From NCBI GenBank assembly GCA_963575745.1, contig CAUYUJ010011570.1:125001-189000 (forward strand): 64,000 nucleotides of DNA, in the 5' to 3' direction. The notes beneath the pieces are model-generated. The model did not search any database, was not told the DNA's origin, and saw only the letters and a program-made list of their open reading frames with translations. The DNA comes from Prorocentrum cordatum. Taxonomy: Eukaryota > Sar > Dinophyceae > Prorocentrales > Prorocentraceae. This document shows positions 1-10,725 of this stretch, piece after piece; the stretch's first letter is position 1, and each line of letters starts with the position of its first letter. The translations under genes and the position numbers were made by a program.

Positions 1-1680
1 TCGGCGAGGGTCTTCTGGCGCAGTGGAGGTTCCAATCAATCAATTAAGCGAAGTCCATCATGTATTATGTGACGAGGGTAATTCAATCGATGATTCTGGA
101 CACCAGGATCTGAACCCCAATACCCTTTGTGAAGGAGGTGGTGGGTCGGGTGCAATTCGGGTGCCCCCGGGCCACAAGGAGGAAGGGAGGGGAGGAGAGG
201 AGAGGTGAGGAAGAGAAGGAGAGAGCAGGGATGAGGAATGAGGGGTAAGGGAGGAGGGACAAGGGACGGCAGAGCAGGGAGGGTGAGTGTGCAGGATGGG
301 AAATCCAAGATGGAGAGGGGAAGGGAAGAACGACGAGCGGGGATGGCATCGTCTCTCCGGCCAGAATCGGAGAGGACTTCTCCATCGACTCCGCGGGCAT
401 GGCTTCAGGCCTTGAGGGCAGCTTAGGGGGAACTGGATGAGAGGCCGCCGATCAGAGGGCTCCGCCTCCCCTACCAAGGGCAAGGGACAAGATGAGTTCA
501 CCAAAGCCGCCTGCAAGGGGTGCACGGCTTGCTGATCTGCAGGACGCACGCGCGCAAGGTGCCCCGCGAGGAGCTCCCGGGAAAACATGCAAACTCCCGC
601 CGCAGCTGGACCCCGCAAGTGATGCTCATGGCCCTCTCTCTAGCACACGTTGTCCAAAAAGCGACGGCAGCTGTTGCTGCAACAAGCAACGCCTGCACCA
701 ACCAACTGCACACAACGCCCGCTGCGACAAAGACAACGACCCCCGCTCACGATGGGCAAAGACTGCTGCCGGCCTCCGTCCCCACTCTCGGGCACATGCT
801 ACTAGAGACTAGGGATCCGTGCACCTGGCGCGTGGGCGCCATATCCACAGATCGGGCAACGTAACCCCCGAAACCTGGCGCCAATGCCGCCCGATCTGGC
901 CACGGAGCATGCTGATCGAGCCTCGAAATGGGGCCATCGCTGATCCACGCGCCTTGTCTATGCTGAAATCTCATTTGCTCACCGTCCCCGCTCCGACTGC
1001 ACCCAGCACCTCTCAAGGCCAACCCCCCCAGTCCCTGGCGCGCGGATGGCGCCAGGGGCGCCGCCAGAAGAATCACCAGGGGTCCCAGCGCCGATCCAAG
1101 AAATCTGCCCGGACACCTCAGAGAAATTCTCGCCATGCCTTTGACTGTTCTTCGAGACGATTGCGGTCTTCCCTCTCCTCGTCCCTCGCCAACCTGCGCC
1201 CCTGTGCCTCAATTCGCAACAGATGCGTCCCGCCGTCCGCTTCAACGCCTATTGGACCTGGGCCCATCTCGCCGCAGAGAAAACATGTGCTCTTCGAGAC
1301 GAGGCGGGGCGGCGGCATCCGCAACTTCGCCCAATCCCAGCGCCGCAGCCCGCGCGGGAGGGGCGGACCGAGTTCGAGAAAGCGGCCCACGCCTCCTGGC
1401 GGCGCGGGCCCAGCACGCGCGCGCGCGGGCGGGGGGCGGACACGGCGAGAAGGCAGCCCGCAGTGGCACGGTGCACGGAGGGAGGAAATTGAACAAAAAA
1501 CAAATTTCGGACATCGTAATGACCTGCCCGACCGAGGAGGCAGGATGGGGGGTTAACAGCGCGAAGAAACTGAAAGGATGGCCAGTTCTCGCCGCAACTT
1601 CCCTTTGTGTGTGAGGCGTTTTGCTCATCCCGCCGCAGAGGCGGGCGGGGAGCCGAGATTCGCCCCCGGCCCCGGCGGGG
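1..1680. other. No gene recognised; purine-rich and GC-rich sequence
   Basis: Positions 180-340 are purine-rich (GGGAGGA-like) and 1240-1450 are very GC-rich. Open frames here are Arg/Pro/Ser-rich and show no domain or motif. The only structured part seen is a GC palindrome block near 1045-1125 that has a relative at 12340-12410, annotated separately. Confidence 0.6.
1045..1125. repeat. Dispersed GC-palindrome repeat, copy 1
   Basis: Contains GGCGCCAGGGGCGCC followed by GCGCCGATCCAAGAAATCTG. The same two blocks, in the same order and orientation, are at 12345-12405. GGCGCC ends facing each other could form a short hairpin. Two copies in one window suggest a dispersed short element; no coding capacity. 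Confidence 0.55.
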
Positions 1681-1689
1681 GGAACCAGA

Positions 1690-1990
1690 AGGGCGCTGCC
1701 AAGACCTCCTCCGAGACTCGATCCTCCTCTGTCCTTCTCCTCCTCCGATCCTCGGTCCTCTTTCTCCATCCTCGTCCTCCTCCTCTTCCTCCTCCTCTTC
1801 CTGCTCCTCCTCAATCCTCCTTATCCTCCTCCTCCCTCTCCGATCTTGGATCGTCGGTCATCCTCCTCCCCCGTCCTCATCATCGAGACCATTTTTCCTA
1901 AGAAATAATACATGTTACCCTGGGGGGGTCGGTCGTTGGTCGTCGGTCGTCGGTCGTTGTCGTCGTCACCTTCGTCGTCGTCGCCGTCCA
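1690..1990 (+). repeat. TCCTCC / GTCGTC pyrimidine-rich microsatellite
   Basis: Degenerate (TCCTCY)n from about 1720 to 1890, then GTCGGTCGTTGGTCGTCG-type repeats to 1990. Serine/Leu-rich frames through it are repeat artefacts. Confidence 0.8.
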
Positions 1991-2009
1991 AGCCCACAGT
2001 GCGTGAGCC

Positions 2010-3095
2010 CACAACACGGGCCCTGTGCACCACAATGCCTTTGTTGAACAGAACTGCTGCAGAAATGGTATTTGTGTGTGCGCAACGGCGCCTTTGTACA
2101 TCACATTGTTGTGCACACCGCGGGCGGCGCCTGTGTGCACCGCAGCTGCTGTTTCGGCACCCCCTGTGCACCAAACTGTCTGCATACACCACTCTGAAGG
2201 TACCGACGGAACCAATATTCCAGAACATCGTTGGGAGGCTTGAACGTATCAGCTCTAACTTGTGAGCTGAATGGGATTATGTGTTGTTCCCTGGCGAAGC
2301 GATCGAATACTTTTTACCCACAACGCCTGTGTACGCCGTAGAGACTGTGAACGTCGTGGCAACTGCGCGCACCACGGCGCCCGTGAACACCACGAGTCAC
2401 CACGAGGCTTGGGGGCGGGCGGCGCCGCGTCAGCCGAGGGAATACACGCAGGAGAAGGAGGAGGAACAGCAGCACCAGCAGGAGGAGCAACAGGAACCCC
2501 ACGATGGGGTCGACAGCTCGGGGCCCGCGCTGCTATTCCAAGAGCACTGCCAAGCTGCACGCCATCAGCGTGTGCATCTCTACGGCCCCGACAAAGCTCA
2601 AGTTCGGGAAATCGCTGGGGGTCCGAATGTACATGTGATCTGATTGTGATATTTATTTTCTGGCCCGAGGAACGCTCGGACATTTTGAACCCACAGCGAA
2701 TGTGAAACACAACACCTGTGTGCACCACAAGGCCCATGTGCATCACAATGCTTGCGTACACCACAATGCCCGCGTCCTGTATGCGCAGAGAGGACGTCGA
2801 CGAGGAGGAAAAGAATGAAGAGGGGGGATGAAGAAGTGACCTTGCGCACTACAGCTATTGCGTACATCACGACACCTGTGTACACCACAGGGCTTGTGAT
2901 GTGTACACCAAAATGCTTGCGTACAGCCAGTCTGCTGTTGTACACCACAGTGTACGCCAAAATGTGCGCCACAATGTATGCTTGCGTGCACCCACTATGC
3001 TGCAACGACAGTTGTGTGCACCACAACGCCGGTGTACACAGCAATGCCTGCGTACACCGTAGTGCACGCCAGCATGCACCGCTGGCACGTAGCAC
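2010..3095 (+). repeat. Degenerate 18-bp minisatellite (CACCACAATGCC family)
   Basis: Units such as CTGTGTGCACCACAAGGC, CCATGTGCATCACAATGC and TTGCGTACACCACAATGC follow each other at 18-bp spacing around 2715-2770, with looser copies from 2020 to 2190, 2315-2400 and 2860-3080. The 18-bp period keeps frames open on both strands, giving His/Cys/Thr-rich repeats that I regard as non-genic. Confidence 0.75.
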
Positions 3096-3690
3096 GCGGC
3101 TTTTCGCATCACTGTGGAGCCCATGGCGCCCTCGGCCTCGTGAGAGGGGCTACCCAGAGGCCTCCAGGGAGATCCTGGGGAAACCCTGTGGACACCATTC
3201 CTTCGGGAGAAACTCCTGGGAGGTCTCCCCGGGAACGTCCAAGAAGCGCATCCTCATGAGATTGTGTTTTTTTTTCCCTCTGGGCCATGACGCGCGTCAT
3301 GCCCCCCCCCCATCCCACGGCGTTCCCGGCACTGCCACAGTGCGTCTGGCACCACAATCTGTGGTTCCCACACGGCGGGGGGAGGGGTCGTTACGCTATG
3401 GCCCCCCCCCCCCCGCTGTCCCCTCCACCCAAATAACGCCCGTTATTGTCGCCGCGAATCGGCCACCGTGCCTTCAGCACGTATATGAGTGCCCAAAGGC
3501 TCCTGCAGCCCTGCGGAGGTGCCAGGGTTCAAAGTTTCTTTAAGGGCTCGGACCCCTGGTAGACGGGAAGTGCCTCTGGCGTGGACCGTTGGCTCTCTTG
3601 TAAAGTCTTCTTCTAACCAAGGGGCGCGGGGCGTATTCGGAAACTCGCTGGCGGATGACGGGAAGCGCGCATAGACTCGAAGAATCGCGC
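3096..3690. other. No gene recognised
   Basis: Contains T8/C10-12 homopolymers (about 3267, 3302, 3404) and unstructured GC-rich sequence. Nothing else seen. Confidence 0.6.
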
Positions 3691-3699
3691 GATGGACGC

Positions 3700-5230
3700 T
3701 GGTGTAGACCCGGAAGGAAATATTTTCAGCTGGGGGGAGTCTGAGGGGGGAAAGGCTCGGGGTACCTCTTTTACCAAAGCCTGGCGGATGATGGGAAGCG
3801 CGCGTAGACGCGATGGACGTTGGTGTAGAACCGGATTCGCCGGCCCAACGGGCCAGGGCGTGCTAAGATCTCCGGTAACTGGTTAACAGTATTAACAGTA
3901 TTTCTAGTTCGCGCGCGCGGGGCGGCCCTCTCAGGCTCCCCAGAGCGCGCTCAGAGTGCCCCAAGAGGCCCCCAAGACTGCCCAAGAGGCCCCCGAGACG
4001 CCCAAAGAGCGCTCGAAGACGCCGAAGATGACCCCAAGACGGCCCAAAAGGCCCCCAAGACAGCCCAAGAGGCCTCCAAGACGCCCCAAGAGCCTTCCAA
4101 GAGGCCTCCGAAGAGAGCCCCAAGAGGCCAAAATCGTTGATTGTCATTGCTTTTTTCTATGTTTTTTGTGTTCTGGCTTTTTCGGCTTCCGGACGCTCCA
4201 AGACGGCCCAAGAGGCTCCCAAGACCGCTCCAAGACGGCCCACGAGGCTCCCAAGAAGGCGCCCGGAACGGCCCAGGAGGGCCCCCAAGACGGCCCAAGT
4301 GCCGCCCAAGACGGACCAAGAGGCCCCAAGACGGGCCCAAGAGGGGCTCAAGAGGGGAACCGAGAACTGAAAAATCGAGCCCTCCGCCCCAGAAGGCGCC
4401 CAGGAGGCCCCAAAAAGGCCCCAAGAGGCCCCCAAGAGGCCCCCAAGACGCCCCAAGAGGCGCCCAAGAGGCCCAAAAGAGGCCCCAAGAGGCCCCAAAA
4501 CGGCCCCCGAGAGGCCCCAAAACTCGGCTAGCCCACAACGGTGCGACAATATGGGCCGGCGGAATGAGCGAAGCGATTAAATATTTTCAGCTGGGGGGAG
4601 TCTGAGGGGGGAAAGGCTCGGGGTACCTCTTTTACCAAAGCCTGGCGGATGATGGGAAGCGCGCGTAGACGCGATGGACGTTGGTGTAGAACCGGATGGA
4701 AATATTTTCAACCGGGGGGAGTCTGAGGGGGGAAAGGCTCGGGGTACCTCTTTTATCAAGGCCTGGCGGATGACGGGAAACGCGCATAGACTCGAAGAGT
4801 CGCACGTTGGACGTTGGTGCGGGCCCGAAGGGAAATATTTTTCAACCGGGGGAAGGGCTCGGGGTACCTCATTTATCAAGGCCTGGCGGATGATGGGAAG
4901 CGCGCATAGACGCGATGGACGTTGGTGTAGACCCGGAGGGAAATATTTTCAACCGGGGGGGAGTCTGAGGGGGGAAAGGCTCGGGGTACCTCTTTTATCA
5001 AGGCCTGGCGGATGACGGGAATCGCGCATAGACTCGAAGAGTCGCACGATGGACGTTGGTGCGGGCCCAGAGGGACATATTTTCAACCGGGGGGGGATCT
5101 GAGGGGGGAAGGGCTCGGGGTTGCTCCTTCATCAAGGCCTGGCGGATGACGGGAACCGCGCATAGACTCGAAGAGTCGCGCGATGGACGTTGTTGCAGGC
5201 CCGGAAGGGAATATTTTCAACCAGGGGGAG
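3700..5230 (+). repeat. Tandem array, units of about 109-134 bp
   Basis: Each unit runs AATATTTTCA(A/G)C..GGGGGGAGTCTGAGGGG..CTCGGGGTACCTC..GGCCTGGCGGATGA..GATGGACGTTGGTG. Unit starts are near 3719, 4580, 4701, 4833, 4942, 5075 and 5209. Longer units carry an extra GACTCGAAGAGTC block that shorter ones lack. The array is interrupted at 3837-4578 by a composite repeat. Units at 3718-3836 and 4579-4697 are identical over 119 bp. Confidence 0.9.
3837..4578 (+). repeat. Composite GCCCAAGAGG minisatellite element, copy A (inside the tandem array)
   Basis: Two arms of degenerate 11-12-bp GCCCAAGAGGC/CCCAAGACGGC units flank a non-repetitive core. At 4135-4205 the core is T-rich and ends TTTTCGGCTTCCGGACGCTC; at 4350-4410 a second core holds GAACCGAGAACTGAAAAATC followed by GAGCCCTCCGCCCCAGAAG. 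Both cores have counterparts at 8500-8560 and 8672-8735, and the second also at 6890-6950, so this is one dispersed composite family. Frames through it are Arg/Pro/Lys-rich (plus) or Gly/Leu/Trp-rich (minus) repeat translations, not genes. Confidence 0.75.
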
Positions 5231-5257
5231 TCTGCGGGAGGAAGGGACGTTCGGGGC

Positions 5258-5482
5258 GAGCGGCACGTTGGAATTTGCGCGGATCGTGAACTCCATCGGG
5301 TTCTTTTTTTGCGGGCGTTCGGGGTCAGCAGCACGTCTGAATTGGCGCGGGTAGCGAAGTCCACCTGGTACCCCGTGTGGACGCTCGGGGAGAGCGTCTA
5401 CGCGACATGCGAACTTGATGTTGGTGCACGTTCTTGCCGACCTCTTTGATTTCACGCGCTTCCCGCTCATGTCAAGAAAGGT
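5258..5482 (+). repeat. About 220-bp duplicated block, copy 1
   Basis: Near-identical to 6112-6335 over its length: ACGTTGGAATTTGCGCGGAT, CGTGAACTCCATC, GCACGTCTGAA, AGCGAAGTCCACCTGGTACC, TACGCGACATGCGAA, TTGATGTTGGTG and CGCTTCCCG(C/T)TCATGTCAAGAA occur in the same order. Inside it a looser ~80-bp unit (GTGAACTCCACCTGGTACC) is also repeated at 5930-6110. Confidence 0.8.
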
Positions 5483-5494
5483 TTCGACAACGCG

Positions 5495-5915
5495 ACAACG
5501 AGCGTTTCGCTCGAGACATCCTCACACAATCGAGAAGTCGAGGGTCGTATCTTAAAATGTGCGTTTCGCCCGAGACATCCTCAAATAATCTGGGTGTTTA
5601 AATCGCTGGCCTAATTTTCGGATCCTCGAAAATGGGCGTTTCGCCCGAAACATCCTCGAACACATTGGATGCCGACAAAGCTCTTGTAAGGCATCTGTTC
5701 GGAGCGATCTCGGATGACCTCCAAGATGGCCCTAGAAGCGAAAGTGTTGAAAACCAGCATGTTTTTAACACGTTCGTTTAGCAATCGGCGTTTTGTTTGA
5801 GACATCCTCCAAACAATGCCCTTTCGGACGGGTCCTCGAAGGCGAAATGATTGAAAAACCTATGGGGTTCAACAGCTCTGGTTTAGAAACAGCGCTTCGC
5901 TCGAGACATCCTCCA
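5495..5915 (+). repeat. Five spaced copies of a GTTTCGCYYGAGACATCCTC motif
   Basis: The 20-bp motif appears near 5505, 5562, 5635, 5788 and 5893 with non-repeated DNA of varying length between copies, and again as single diverged copies near 7422 and 9699. Irregular spacing separates it from ordinary minisatellites in the window. Confidence 0.65.
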
Positions 5916-6111
5916 ACAATTTTTGAACTCGCGCGGAAAGCAAACTCCACCTGGTATCTGTTGTGGGCGTTCGAGGTAAGAGCGACGTCTAAACTCGCGC
6001 GGGTAGTGAACTCCACCTGGTACCTTTTCTGGACGTTCGCGGTGAGCGGTGACTGAAAAGGTGTGGATTGTGAATTCCATTTGGGATCCTTTGTGGACGC
6101 TCGGGACGAGC

Positions 6112-6335
6112 TGCACGTTGGAATTTGCGCGGATCGTGAACTCCATCTGGCTCTTTCTGCGGATGTTCAAGGTCAGCGGCACGTCTGAACTGGCGCGGAT
6201 AGCGAAGTCCACCTGGTACCCCCTGTGGACGTTCGGGGAGGGAGTCTACGCGACATGCGAAGTTGATGTTGGTGTACGCTCTTGCCAAGCTCTTTGATTG
6301 CACGCGCTTCCCGTTCATGTCAAGAACGGTTCTGG
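6112..6335 (+). repeat. About 220-bp duplicated block, copy 2
   Basis: Partner of 5258-5482, same orientation, offset about 854 bp. The block ends just before a run of GGCCCAAGA-type sequence at 6345, as a composite repeat starts. Confidence 0.8.
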
Positions 6336-6339
6336 GTTT

Positions 6340-7045
6340 CGGGTTCAAGACGGCCCAAGAGAGCTGAAGGCGGCGGCGAAGGAGGAGGCCCATGAGGAGG
6401 AAGAAGAGAAGGAGGAAGAGGGGCAGGATGAGGAGGAGGAGGAGTCAGGAGCAAGACTCCCCTCAGGCGCCCAAAAGGCCCCTAGCGCACCAGCCAGGTG
6501 CCCACGACGGCAACGCTCTGGCAGGTCCTGGTGGACCAGCGGGGATCGGGGACAGCACGCGCACGTCACCACGTACACGCGTTTCACAAATACATGCGCT
6601 GCCCGTTCTTGTCTGGTCAAGTTCGGGCCCAAGACGGCCCAAGAGAGCTCCAAGACGGCGAAAGATCCCCCGGAGTACTCCCCAGACGGTCCAAGGGAGG
6701 CCCAAGAAGGCTACAAGACGGCCCAAGAGCATTCGAAGGCAGCAGAAGAAGCTTTCCAGATGCCCCCGAGAGCCCCAAGAGCTCTCCCAAGAGGGCCCCA
6801 AGACGGCCCAAGAGGGCCCCAAGCCGGCCCCAGAGGTGCCCAAGACGCCCAAGAGGGCCCCAAGACGGCCCCACGAAGGGCCCAAGATGGGGACCACGAA
6901 CCGACACTTCGAGCCTTCCGCCCCAAAAGAGGCCCCCAGGAGGCCCCCAGAGGCCCACATGAGGCCCCCAAGAGGCCCCAAAAGGGCTCCCGAGAGACCC
7001 AAAAGAGGCCCAGCGAGGCTCCAACACGGCCCCCACGAGGCTTGT
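6340..7045 (+). repeat. GAGGAG microsatellite and composite GCCCAAGAGG element, copy B
   Basis: 6370-6460 is a (GGA/GAG)n tract. 6625-7045 is a composite GCCCAAGAGG array; the conserved internal core lies at 6888-6950 (GATGGGGACCACGAACCGAC, then TTCGAGCCTTCCGCCCC), matching copies A and C. The head core seen in copies A and C is absent. Confidence 0.75.
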
Positions 7046-7500
7046 GTTATTTCAGGGGGGCATCGACATAACATCGCCCGTCTTGGGGTTCTTTGAAGGA
7101 TCTCTCGGCCAGTCGTCGACCGACCTGGGGCCATCTTGGGGCTCTCTCGGGCAACCGGCCCGCGTGAAACGACGACGACGAACGACGAACGCCGAACGAC
7201 CACGACGACGACGGAGGACGCCCGTGCGACGACAACGACGACAGCCCGTCTTGAAGTTCTGTTGGGGTTCTCAACGAGACGGTCACAGACAAGCTTCGTG
7301 GACAGAGCGGCGCTTCCCGACATGCTCTGCAGGAACTCGATGTTTCCAGAGTCGGCGGACGTTCTTCTAGCATCAACGGATGTCTACGATCCTCAACTTT
7401 CTGTCGAGGTTCTGGAAAAATGGCCCTTTCGCTAGAGATATCCTCGCAAAATCTGCCCAGAGGGGACTCCGAATCGACATCGTCTTGGAATCGCTCCCAA
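7046..7500. other. No gene recognised; short ACGACGACG tract
   Basis: 7165-7245 is a degenerate CGACGA/ACGAACG repeat. A single diverged TTTCGCYYGAGACATCCTC motif lies near 7422. Nothing else seen. Confidence 0.5.
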
Positions 7501-7504
7501 AGGA

Positions 7505-7900
7505 CCTTCTAACGGCCTGGGAGAGGCCCAAAGAAAGGACGCCCCGGAAGGCCCTTCGAGCGCCCAAGAGCGCCCCAAGAGGGCCCCAAGAGACCCCCAA
7601 GAGCGCTCCAAGAGGCACCCAGACAGCTCAGGAGAGCCCAAAGACGGCCCAAGACCGCCAAGAGGGCCCCAAGAGCCAAGAGACTCCCTGGAGCGCCCAG
7701 GAGGCCTCCAAACGGCCCAATATGGAGCCGAGACGGCCCCAAATGGCGCCGAGACGGCACAAGAAAGCTCCCAAAGAACCCCACGACGCGCCCAGACAGC
7801 CCAAGAAGACCTCAGCCACAAGAGGACCCAAGATGCCACCAAGAAGCCCCCAACAGGCCCCAATACAACCCCGCGCGGCGACAGGAGCCCCCAGGGTAGC
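7505..7900 (+). repeat. Degenerate GCCCAAGAG minisatellite
   Basis: 11-12-bp GCCCCAAGAGGGCC / GCCCAAGACCGCC units, more diverged than at 4.0 or 8.6 kb and without the conserved cores. Confidence 0.75.
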
Positions 7901-7959
7901 CGGATAGGGTCACCAGGACCCTCTCCTGATTCAACGTCCTTCTCTAATTGCCTCTTACT

Positions 7960-8175
7960 GTCCTCCGTAGTCGTCGTCGTCATCGTCCTCCGCATTCCTC
8001 CTCGTACTCGCCCTCGTTCTCTTCGTCCTCGTCCTTGTGCTCCTCTTCCTCCTCATTGTCCTCATGCTCCTTCTCGCTATCCTCACGTTCTCCACGTCGT
8101 TCTTGTCATCGTCTTCTTGTCGCCCTCAACGTCCTTGTCTTCTTCTTCTTCTTCTTCTTCTTATCATTGTTATTA
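7960..8175 (+). repeat. CGTCCTC / TCCTCC / CTT microsatellites
   Basis: GTCGTCGTCATCGTCCTC grades into CTCTTCCTCCTC and ends in an uninterrupted (CTT)n at about 8137-8162. Confidence 0.85.
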
Positions 8176-8309
8176 TTCGCCCAATAAGTAAATTGTAATC
8201 CAGCGGCGCTTCCGTTCTTGTACGATCAGGTTCCAAGACGCCGCTGGGCCCTCCTGGGCGTTCCTGGGGTGTGTCGCGTGAACCTCTGGGACGGTGACCC
8301 CGCCCATCA

Positions 8310-8840
8310 GGCGTAAAAATATGCGCAGAGGGCCCCAAAAAGGCCCCAGCAGGGCCCAAGAAGCCTCCAAGACGGCCGAAGAGATTTCCAAGCTGCCCAC
8401 GACGGCCCCAAGACCGTCCAAGAGGCCTCCAAAACACCCCCAGAGGCATCCAAGTGGCCTCCCAAGAGAGCTCCAAGAGGCAGAATTCATTGAGTTCCTC
8501 AAGGTTTGGGAAGAATTTCAGCGTTCGCGCCTTTCGGATTCCCGACGCTCCAAAACAGCCCACGAGGCCCCCAAGATCGCCGCAAGACGGCCTCAAAAGC
8601 TTCCCAGGAGGGCTCCAAAACAGCCCAAGAGGGCCCCCAAGGCGGCCCAAGAGGGCCCAAGACGGCCCTCAGAGAGGGCCCAGATGGGGAACCCGAACGG
8701 ACATTTCGAGGCTTCAGCCGTAAGAAGACCCAAGGAGGCCCTCCAAGAGGCCCCCAAGAGGCACCCGAGACTAAGAGGCTCCCAAGAGACCCCCGAGGGC
8801 GCTCTAAAGAGATCCGAAGAACCATCACTGAGAACTCTAA
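8310..8840 (+). repeat. Composite GCCCAAGAGG element, copy C
   Basis: First arm 8330-8480; head core 8482-8560 ending TTTCGGATTCCCGACGCTCC; second arm 8560-8670; conserved core 8672-8735 (GATGGGGAACCCGAACGGAC, then TTTCGAGGCTTCAGCC); third arm to 8840. Same order of parts as copy A. Confidence 0.75.
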
Positions 8841-9039
8841 CCCACAAGCCAGGCACGGTGGCGGGATGGGCGGAAGGCCATTGGCTCCGCCGCCCCCTGT
8901 TGGCTTGCCATAAGGGTGCCTGGCGTAAAGAATTCTATACGGCTTGCTTAGGGTTCTTTTTCCAAAAGAAATTCCCCTGGGGCTCCGGCCCAGCGCGCCA
9001 GCACCCGGCAAGGTTCCCAAATTTCGTCTCCCGTTGCCC

Positions 9040-9640
9040 AGATCGCCTCTAAGACGCAAAGATGCCCCCAAGACTGCCAAGACGGCACCAGGGGCCCAAG
9101 GTGGCCCCACGACGCACTCAAGACGGCACAATATGAACCCAAGACGGCCCAAGGTGGCTTCAAGATGGTCCAAGACGGCCCAAGAGGCCCCCAAGAGCAA
9201 GGCCTGGCGAGGCCAAACAAATAATTGTTCCTGATATGTTAGATGGATTTCAGCATTTGCTGCTTTTCAAACTTCCGACGGTCCAGGATGGCCCAAGATG
9301 CCCAAAAGATCGCGCAAAGATCGCCCAAAAGGCTTACGGCCAAAGAGGCCCCCAAGACGGCCCCAAGACGGCCCCAAGACGGCCCAAGGGGCCTCCAAGA
9401 CGCTCAGGTTGGCCTCGAGGACGGCCTAGCAACACCCCAAGAAGGCCCCAAGTCGGTTCAGAGAGGCCCCCAAGACGGTTTCCGACGGCGTCAACGGGCC
9501 AGGAACGCCCTAAGGCGGCCAAAGAGGCCCCTGAGAAGCCCCAAAAGGCCCCAAAGATGCAAGGGGGCCCAAGGGGGCTCCCAGGAAACTCCCAGGAGGC
9601 ACCAAGAGTGCCCCCAGATGCTCTCAAGATGCCCCCCCCA
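9040..9640 (+). repeat. Composite GCCCAAGAGG element, copies D (two partial)
   Basis: 9055-9210 is one arm. 9245-9290 resembles the head core (ATTTCAGCATTTGCTGCTTT, then CAAACTTCCGACGGTCC) and is followed by arm sequence to 9640. The second internal core is not visible. Confidence 0.65.
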
Positions 9641-9774
9641 TTCCTTCTCCTTATCAATAACTTCTCCCTGCCGCACCCCGACGCCAATTTTCAGGGCGGC
9701 CCGGGCGTTTCGCCTGAGACTTCCTCACCATTTATGACTCTGAAGTTTAAACCAGTGACAACAGTTTCACAAAT

Positions 9775-10190
9775 GGAGGGCGGGCCGCTTTCAAAATGTG
9801 GCTCTCGCCTTAGCGCCGTGTGCACTCGTTTAAACGTTTGCAAGAATTTCACGGATTGAAGGCGGGTCGTTTTCAAAATGTGGCTCTCGCCTTAGCGCCG
9901 CGCACACTCGTTTTGAAAATGCGCAAGGGCTTCCCGTATTGAGGGCGGTACCGTTTCAAAATGTGGCTCTGGCCTTAGCGCCGCGCACATTCGTTTTGAA
10001 ACACTGCAAGAGCTTCACGGATTGAGGGCAGGTCGTTTTCGAAATGTGACTCTCGCACTAGCGCCGCGCACATTATTTTTAAACAGTTGCAAGAATTTCA
10101 CAAAACATGAGGGCGGCTCCTTTTTCAAAATGTGGCTCTCGTCTTAGCCCGCGTTTATTCGATGTGAACATTTGCCAGAGTTCTCATGGA
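9775..10190 (+). repeat. Five-copy 82/83-bp tandem array
   Basis: Units start near 9778, 9860, 9943, 10025 and 10110. Shared blocks: GGGCGG, TTTTCAAAATGTGGCTCTCG, CTTAGCGCCGCGCACA, then a variable A/T-rich part and TTCACGGATTGA at the unit end. The last unit is the most diverged. Confidence 0.9.
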
Positions 10191-10560
10191 CTCCCATGAT
10201 CAACGTACCAGAAATGGTGTTTTATAACGATTCTGGATTCTGCGGGCGCAACAACTATGTTGATTCGCTGTGTTGGAATCCCGCAAGTGGCGTTCTGGCG
10301 CGATTCCGGATCGTCAATACGCAGCAATCAGGTCGATACGTGGCGTTGAAATCCCGAGGGCAATGTTTTGGCACGCTTCAAGATCTTCAAACGGTTGTCT
10401 TCCAACGAGGCAGTTCCCTCGATGGAAATGAACCGTTGTAGGGGCCTACGAAGAGGGAGCTTGGAGGGAGGGGTCATTCCAACATCGTTGATGACTCTTG
10501 GGTTTACACTGGTCCTCCTCCTTCTCCTTTCCCTCCGCCTCCTCCTCCTGATCTTCCCCG
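10191..10560. other. No gene recognised
   Basis: A short open frame (10172-10441, plus, 89 codons) has no recognisable domain and its codon choice differs from GC-rich coding elsewhere; I do not call it. A TCCTCC tract occupies 10510-10565. Confidence 0.5.
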
Positions 10561-10566
10561 CCATCC

Positions 10567-10725
10567 TCCCCCAAGTGTTCCCCGACGGGCTGTCTCAACG
10601 GCTGGGGGACCACCTGGTCAGAGAGCTGGGCAGAACTTTTGCCACAACGCTCGGCCACATGGGCGAGTCCACAAGGCAGGGGGGCGGCGGTGATTCGCCG
10701 TACGCGTCTTCGATGGCAAAATGCT
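10567..10725 (+). repeat. Dispersed ~150-bp repeat, copy 1
   Basis: Matches 24359-24505 in the same orientation: CCCCCA(A/C)GTGTTCCC, then CAACGGCTGGGGGA, CACAAGGCAGGGG (AAAAGGCAGGGG in the other copy), CGGCGGTGATTCGCCG and GCGTCTTCGAT. Both copies lie just downstream of TCCTCC/TTCC pyrimidine sequence. Non-coding dispersed element is the simplest reading. Confidence 0.65.

Noticed and set aside
10172-10441. 89-codon plus frame following the 82/83-bp array
   Set aside because: Starts inside the last repeat unit and shows no motif or coding bias.
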